Source of the DNA: Hypsibius dujardini | Lineage: Eukaryota > Tardigrada > Eutardigrada > Parachela > Hypsibiidae | Assembly: GCA_001579985.1 (NCBI GenBank) | Contig: LRSR01014567.1 | Location: 1 to 28,649, forward strand | DNA: 28,649 nt | Reading direction: 5' to 3' | In this document: piece by piece, positions 23,272 through 28,649 of the stretch | How the letters are laid out: each line of letters begins with the position of its first letter | Position numbering within the stretch: the stretch's first letter is position 1 | Notes under the pieces: model-generated | What the model saw: the letters and a program-made list of their open reading frames with translations, nothing else | What the model was told of the DNA's origin: nothing | Database searches by the model: none | Position numbers and translations under genes: made by a program

Positions 23272-26200
23272 CTATAACCAACTCTCTCTGAGGGCGCTAT
23301 AGCTCTCCAAGCTCGTCCCCATACACCGGATCGTTTCCAGAGTTTTCATATAGGATCGTAGAAATGTAGCATTTGACATCTGATTTTGAGTCTTGAAACT
23401 CAGTTCTTGCTGCTCCAGGAGCCACGATGACTCCCATCCCGATGGGAACTGCTTCATCCATCTAAAAAATGTTTAAGACACTTTTTTCTTTTGTGAAAAA
23501 AAAGAAGTATTAATCTGGCAGGGGTAGGACGAACCTCAGCAACACGCAGGAGCATAAAATAATTGCTACACAAACTCCAGTTGTGGAGCCTATCCAAACC
23601 CCAGGGGACCCTAACGTCAGTGGACAATATAACGATGCACCACACATGGATCATCCGGACAAACCGACGAAATCATTCACGTACTTGACGTCGGGCAGGT
23701 ATCGCCCCGGTAGCCACAAATGAGGCGAGGTAGCGAGGGCCACGCACCTCGCGGCCATGGAATTTGCTCGTTCACCGGTTTAAGTGATCCTGGACTACTG
23801 GCATACTGGACCAAAAATATCTGATGGGGAAAGTACAACGAAGGTTAGAATATTAGTATTTTCATGCTCACTTTACAATCGAACTTGTCGGACGTAAATC
23901 CAACCGTCTGACAAGGGGTTGGTGCGCGCTTCGCCGCCAGAGTGAACAAGTCTTACAATATCAATCAATAGCTGTGACTTTAACCTACCTATTGATACCA
24001 AAAGCTAATTTGGAGCCTGCGAAACAAGATCACAATTTGCATGATTCATACGCCTCTCCTCCTTCAACAACTGAACAACTGATAATGCAAACCATGCCAT
24101 TGATTGGTAGATTGTTTTGTTTTGTTTTGCTTAATAGCCACTTCTTCATTTAAAACAATCGATCAATCAATTGCATGGTTTGCATTATCAGTTGTTCAGT
24201 TGTTGAAGGAGGAGGGGCGTATGAATCATGCAAATTGGGATCTTGTTTCGCAAGCTCCGGATTAGCTTTTGGTATTAATAGGTAGGTTAAAGTCACAGCT
24301 ATCGATTGATATTGTAAAACTTGTTCACTCTGGCGGTGAAGCGCGCACCAACCCCTTGTGAGGGTAAATTTCAGCGTCAACTGCTTGCCTGCCGAACATT
24401 GCGTACGACGTCGAAGTAAGCAACGGCTTGGCTGCTTTTTCGCTGACCGTTCTTGTCGACAAAAATTTCGCCGAAATCGGCGGTGTTAAAGGTTCGATTG
24501 AGAAGTCGCGAAGCAAGGCCTCTTCCGTCGCTGAGATTGTCATGGTTCTCTAGTGCTTCATGGAGGACCTAGAATAAAAAGAATGTACCGTTCCTGTACA
24601 CGACACAGGATTTCCATTCGAACAAGTTGAAGCATGATTCGGTGCGCAGAATTACTAGTCAATACCACTATTGATCTTCAGAAAACCTAAAAGCTCCACA
24701 GAATTATAACATCCATGCTCATATTATCTTCTTCCTTTTGATTACTTTTACTGTAATTAAAATTCCCTCAAATTTTCTCAAATTATTAAGACTACACAAA
24801 TTAATCCCATAATTCATGATTGTTTCTATACCTGGCCGACCAGCAGAACTGTTATGTAGCCATCCAGGAGAACCGTCGCTAAGTCATTGCCGGGTGCGTA
24901 AGTGGTGTTGTACTTTAGTAGAGAACGTTTCCGGAACTCCACCAGAAGTTCTCCCCTATACCTTTGAGTTTTGTTAGTCTGAGAAGCTGCATCCAGTGAT
25001 TGCAATATCAGAACTGACTCGAATGCACGTCGCGCTACCTGCAAGGTTCACATTTTTAGACTCGTTTATGCGTGGCCTTCGGTTGTACAGGACTACAGTT
25101 ATAGCGTCAAGGATACAGCAAGACCCCGTCTTATGTATAGCAAGACCCCGTCTTATATACAGCAAGACTCCGTCTTATATATAGCAAGATCTCGTCTTAT
25201 GTATAGCAAGACCCCGTCTTATATATAGCAAGACCCCGTCTTATATAGCAAGACCCCATCTTATATCTAGCAAGACCCCGTCTTATGTACAGCAAGACCC
25301 CGTCTTATATATAGCAAGACGGCAGCGAAAACAATGCTTCCTTTCACAAAGGTACCTCATCGTCCGCGTCCCCTTTATACCAAGAAAGGTTTCCGTATAG
25401 ACTCGGTGCGGGCATCATTTCTGTGGCCACATAGACCTGTTGAGAACGTTTATATGAAGAGGTACAGTAAACCGTGGTCGTGTAAACGTGTTTCAAACAG
25501 AAGTAGGGTTACTTCAGCCTTTTATGGTTGCCTATATTCGGTTGCCATACGTACATACTGCTCGCCAATCATGTTGAATGTTGCGGCCGTTATCTAGGAC
25601 GGTAAAAATTTAAACGATATAAGACTGGTGATTAGAAAAAAAGAATTTTAGAGACGTGAGATGATTGGAGAACCCTACCAAGAGTCGCCGTAGTTGAGCG
25701 GCATGGCCGTAATAAAACATTACTGAAAGTATGATCACCGGTTGCCGATTAGTACAAATCTCGACGAGGTTAATAATAATTGCTTTCAGCGTACCTCGAC
25801 TGACATTGCCGAAGGCCCAAAGGGTCTGAGTGAAGTCAAAACTGGGCGTCGATTTAATGCTGCAAAACTCACGGAGAATGGTTGTGCGTCGGAGTCCCTT
25901 GTCCAGACCGAGCGCCAGCGCGCGGAACGAGGGTACCGAAGACTCATCCCACAGGGTGAAAATTGATGACCACTTGTAATACGCAGCAAGAGCTAAGGCA
26001 TTTTCAATGTATCCCGTGGCTCCGACGGAAGTGAAGCTAAAAGAAGTGGAAAACGGAGGGATCCGAGCTTGGATTTCCAGACCAGAAACTCTACATGGAA
26101 CGGACAATAAAAAAAACACTTCAAACAAACTCATGATATAAAGAATAAACAATCGCCCTAAAGAAGATCACAATTACGTGTTAAACGCGAGAGTGTTCCA

Positions 26201-26620
26201 GTTGTCCGCCAGCGAATGCACCGAGCCATCACTCGCATCACAGAGTACTCCTGATCCACCAGGCGTTAAAAAGATAAAACTGTGATTGACTTGGTGTCTT
26301 TTGTTGTACCACCAAGCCAGGTTGTCGGCGCCGTTGTCGTACGACGGCAGAGCTGACAAACACGGGAAGGCAGTCGTTTGAATGTAGCTGAGGTCGTAGC
26401 GATCGCCAAGCTCCTCTTTGATCCTCTCGAACGCCACTTCGAAGGGCGGCTCGGTAATGGACAAGGAGGTGACGCCTTGGCTTGCCACCCGGCCGTACAC
26501 TACGATGGATATCTTTGGTGCGATGATCGGACGTTGGGTCTCGGCAGGAACGGCAATGCAACCAAACAACTGAGACAGGATCAACACAGTTTTTGCCGCG
26601 ACGCGAAGAAAGGACGACAT
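23272..26620 (-). CDS. Natriuretic-peptide-receptor-like membrane receptor B, short tail, no cyclase
   Basis: Paralogue of receptor A. Ten exons: 26620-26178, 26090-25795, 25722-25679, 25593-25555, 25436-25356, 25038-24832, 24568-24389, 23820-23685, 23610-23535 and 23461-23272. They give 563 aa. Exons 3-9 have exactly the same lengths as in A (44, 39, 81, 207, 180, 136 and 76 nt). I start at MSSFLRVAAKTVLILSQLFG, a clear signal peptide; an in-frame ATG 78 nt upstream would add residues ahead of it. The ligand-binding fold follows, with FLTPGGSGVLCDASDG, MFYYGHAAQLRRLL, VLLVGQ and DGRGLASRLLNRTF. The membrane-proximal motif is IPWPRG then LICG, with Arg replacing the first Gly. One membrane helix spans about 477-500, then a 62-residue tail with WLLEQQEL, ending at TAG. 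No kinase-homology or cyclase domain. The donor after exon 7 is GC (CAG|GCAAGC). Intron 7 contains a 449-bp hairpin. Confidence 0.88.
23911..24359. mobile_element. 449-bp hairpin with 197-bp arms (receptor B intron 7)
   Basis: Left arm 23911-24107 and right arm 24163-24359 are inverted copies at well over 90% identity around a 55-bp loop. Outer ends read ACAAGGGGTTGGTGCGCGCT. Intron 7 is 568 nt here and 113 nt in receptor A. The 455-nt difference matches the element, which supports insertion. No clear target-site duplication was found. The right arm ends 29 nt inside the intron from the GC donor. Confidence 0.88.
25117..25320. repeat. Minisatellite, about nine ~24-bp units (receptor B intron 5)
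   Basis: Units read AGCAAGACCCCGTCTTATAT plus a variable short tail (ATA, GTAT, ACA or CTA). Each unit contains AAGAC and its inverse GTCTT around CCCC, so each can form a tiny stem. It fills most of the 317-nt intron. Confidence 0.9.
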
Positions 26621-27687
26621 CGTGGCGGAGCTGAGTTGAAATGTTTGCGTAACAGGTGAGAATAGAATTCGATCATATATGAATCGTTGAGGGAACAAGG
26701 GTTCACGGGATGGTGATGTCAGTAACAGAATCTCTGCTCGGGCAAATTTTCCCGTTGATAAGATTAGATGACATGAACATCGGTCAGATGATGTACATTA
26801 CAAAAACGCGGGAAGAGTTTTTAACACAATTAGCCTGCACGGCAGATTACATTGTTCTTTGACTACAGTACGAGAACTACCGGTTTAAATGGGCATTCCA
26901 TATTCCTACTGTGTGCACCAAACTTGCGCCACATCATTGCGGAATGAATGGAGCTTTCGCGTAAATAATTACCTTCTTCCACGCAAATCGTGATTCAATG
27001 AAATTTCCGGGTTATTCAATTACTGGCGCGCGTACGGGAATTGCGCTGACAGTTGCAGCAACAGTAAATGCCTTGTTTCGGCAAGAAAAGGTACGCGTTA
27101 GAGAGTACGCGATGCGCAGGCGATATCCTCGCTTCACTTTTTCAGCAGGATCTTTCTGTTTATGAGTGGGCCCGACATCCCGACGGAAGCAGATGCTCTT
27201 TTTTAAGCTCATAAACTCCAGATTGGGTACCGGTACTCCGTATATGTGCATTCATATGTACAAGTGACATAAAGGAACTAAAGGATTTCTAGAGTTCAGT
27301 TTTTTAATAGTAGCTGACATTTCATCAATCACATTTGTTGGAGTACCGGTAGTTGCAAAAATTAAAATATTTTTGTCATTTTGTACAAAATTAACTGGAA
27401 ATCATCTTGCGTCTACATTAACGACGCACATTAGTAAGCGCACCCGTAACGGTTATCGTACACGTTTGGCCCTCGGGCTGTTGAAAAGACATCGAAATCG
27501 TTGACAGAAATAATGTTTCAAAGATAAAGCGAGTAAGTAACTGTAAAGTCGTGCTGTGCCGTGTCGTCTCAACAGACTAGCATCTACTGTATAATCGGCA
27601 TAAAGAGGCGACAACCTAAGCGTTTTTCTAAGACATTGTTTGTTTCCACAAAAGAGCACGTTGGCGGTTCAGCGCGTCGACACTGCG
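26621..27687. other. Divergent intergenic region, receptor B / GSTZ
   Basis: About 1.07 kb between divergently transcribed genes, so promoters for both should lie here. No TATA box in a convincing position, no recognisable ORF and no inverted repeat seen. TTTCCACAAAAG just before 27655 could be a splice acceptor upstream of the GSTZ start. Confidence 0.5.
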
Positions 27688-28390
27688 ATGGGCCCCGAGA
27701 AACCCATTCTCTACAACTTTGCCTACAGTTCGTGTTCCTGGAGAGTTCGTGCAGTTCTGGTCTACAAGAACATCGACTTCACCTACAAACACTACATCCC
27801 AGTGGAAGAGTCAGTCGCCGAGTATCGCCAGCTGAACGCCATGGGACAGGTGCCTTGCCTTATTATTGACGGACAAACCTTGACTCAGTCGGTGGCAATT
27901 ATAGAATATTTAGAAGAAACCAGACCGGACTTGCCGCTGTTGCCGAAAGACCCACTGCAGCGAGCTCGAGTTCGGCAAATCGTGGAGATTATCAATTCCG
28001 GCATCCAGCCGCTTATGAGTCCCGGCACTGCGAAAATCGTCACCGCAGACATCGAAAAGCAGAAGGAATGGCAGGTGCGATGTAACAAATTTAAAGAAAA
28101 TTTACTTCTGGAAAATTTATTAAGAATTTTTGCCAACTTTTCGACAGGTCTACTGGATTGAAAAGGGATTGGCGGCCTTGGAGGTCTTCCTTGCAGGCAC
28201 GCATGGAAAGTTTTGTGTGGGGGATGAGCTGACTCTAGCGGATATCTTCCTAGTTCCACAGCTATTTTCGTCAAGGCGCTTCGGAGCTGACTTGTTCAAG
28301 TTTCCGAAATGTGCGCAGCTGTTTCAGGATCTTGAGCACTGGGAAGTGTTTGAGAAAACCCATCCGACTAGGCAACCGACTGGTGCTTAG
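27688..28390 (+). CDS. GSTZ1: Zeta-class glutathione transferase / maleylacetoacetate isomerase
   Basis: Glutathione-dependent isomerase of maleylacetoacetate in tyrosine and phenylalanine breakdown; zeta GSTs also act on alpha-haloacids. Two exons, 27688-28074 and 28148-28390, are joined by a 73-nt GT..AG intron in phase 0 and give 209 aa (human 216). The zeta signature SSCSWRVR places Ser14, Ser15 and Cys16 at the same residue numbers as in human GSTZ1. QVPCLIIDG and QSVAIIEYLEETRP complete the thioredoxin-like N-terminal half. Exon 2 gives the helical half with FCVGDELTLADIFLVPQ and ends HPTRQPTGA. The ATG at 27688 (GCGATGG) is the only in-frame start after an upstream stop. It is the only gene found on the plus strand. 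Identification is firm; the gene looks complete. Confidence 0.97.
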
Positions 28391-28649
28391 TACTCTACCT
28401 GTATTTAAACGTCAATCATGGTCGCAACTCCCAACAAATGTACCATGAAGATTTGTAGGTAAAATTTTCGAAGACGCATCAGCATACTGAGCTGATTTTC
28501 TTCCAACCTGCCACCGGAAAAGATTGAGCGCAGGGTCAATCTGCGTACAATTAGCAGAACGACCAATCCTGGATCGCCATTCAGTTGACCACTACCGACG
28601 CCCTTCGTCTTGCCTCGCCCACTACACATATTCTCTCTGGCTCTGATTT
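28391..28649. other. 3' flank of GSTZ
   Basis: No polyadenylation hexamer is obvious. A 74-codon minus-strand ORF (28405-28629) resembles no family I know and could be chance or the end of an unseen neighbour. Confidence 0.4.

Noticed and set aside
25117-25320. CRISPR-like array
   Set aside because: Units are directly adjacent with only 2-5 variable bases, there are no spacers or cas genes, and it lies in an animal intron.
28405-28629. 74-codon minus-strand ORF at the right edge
   Set aside because: Not recognisable; it might be the end of a neighbouring gene, but the window gives no way to tell.

Overview
The window reads as nuclear DNA of an animal with small introns. All five protein-coding genes are split, most introns are 60-120 nt with GT..AG ends, and the proteins are metazoan. 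An ecdysozoan is likely. A tardigrade is my best guess, from the compact introns, the repeat-rich flanks and a tandem pair of natriuretic-peptide-receptor-like genes, but nothing in the sequence proves it. All exon boundaries were placed by eye from splice sites, reading phase and protein conservation.

Layout, left to right. (1) 1-2791, minus: 5' part of a Na+/K+-ATPase alpha-subunit gene in eight coding exons, running off the left edge, with a 25-nt microexon near the start codon. (2) 2841-5445: non-coding upstream flank with a GA tract and a TATA-like box. (3) 5446-9420, minus: complete six-exon gene for a DLGAP/HURP-family protein (722 aa) with a GKAP domain. (4) 9507-13272: long stretch with no recognisable gene, holding CAGA arrays and tandem duplications. 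(5) 13273-13907: two foldback elements. (6) 14045-16404, minus: complete bifunctional coenzyme A synthase (528 aa, five exons). (7) 17030-21108 and 23272-26620, minus: two paralogous receptor genes of ten exons each (566 and 563 aa). Each has a signal peptide, an ANF-receptor-type ligand-binding domain, the membrane-proximal WPGG-type motif, one membrane helix and a tail of about 60 residues. Neither has a kinase-homology or cyclase domain, so the layout is that of the NPR-C clearance receptor. (8) 27688-28390, plus: two-exon zeta-class glutathione transferase (maleylacetoacetate isomerase, 209 aa), the only gene found on the plus strand.

The genes do not form one pathway: ion pumping, microtubule or synaptic scaffolding, CoA synthesis, peptide reception and tyrosine catabolism are simply neighbours. 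The strongest unit is the receptor pair. Seven of the ten exons have identical length in both copies, so the two gene models confirm each other and expose a non-canonical GC-AG intron in the right-hand copy.

The repeats are split by region. The left 11 kb holds six (CAGA)n-type arrays. The 10 kb from 13.3 to 24.4 kb holds nine foldback (inverted-repeat) elements, many inside introns. They include two copies of a TA-flanked MITE-like family, two copies of a compound element with GGTAAAATAGCC modules around a GGACGGACAAC-rich core, and a 449-bp hairpin with 197-bp arms.
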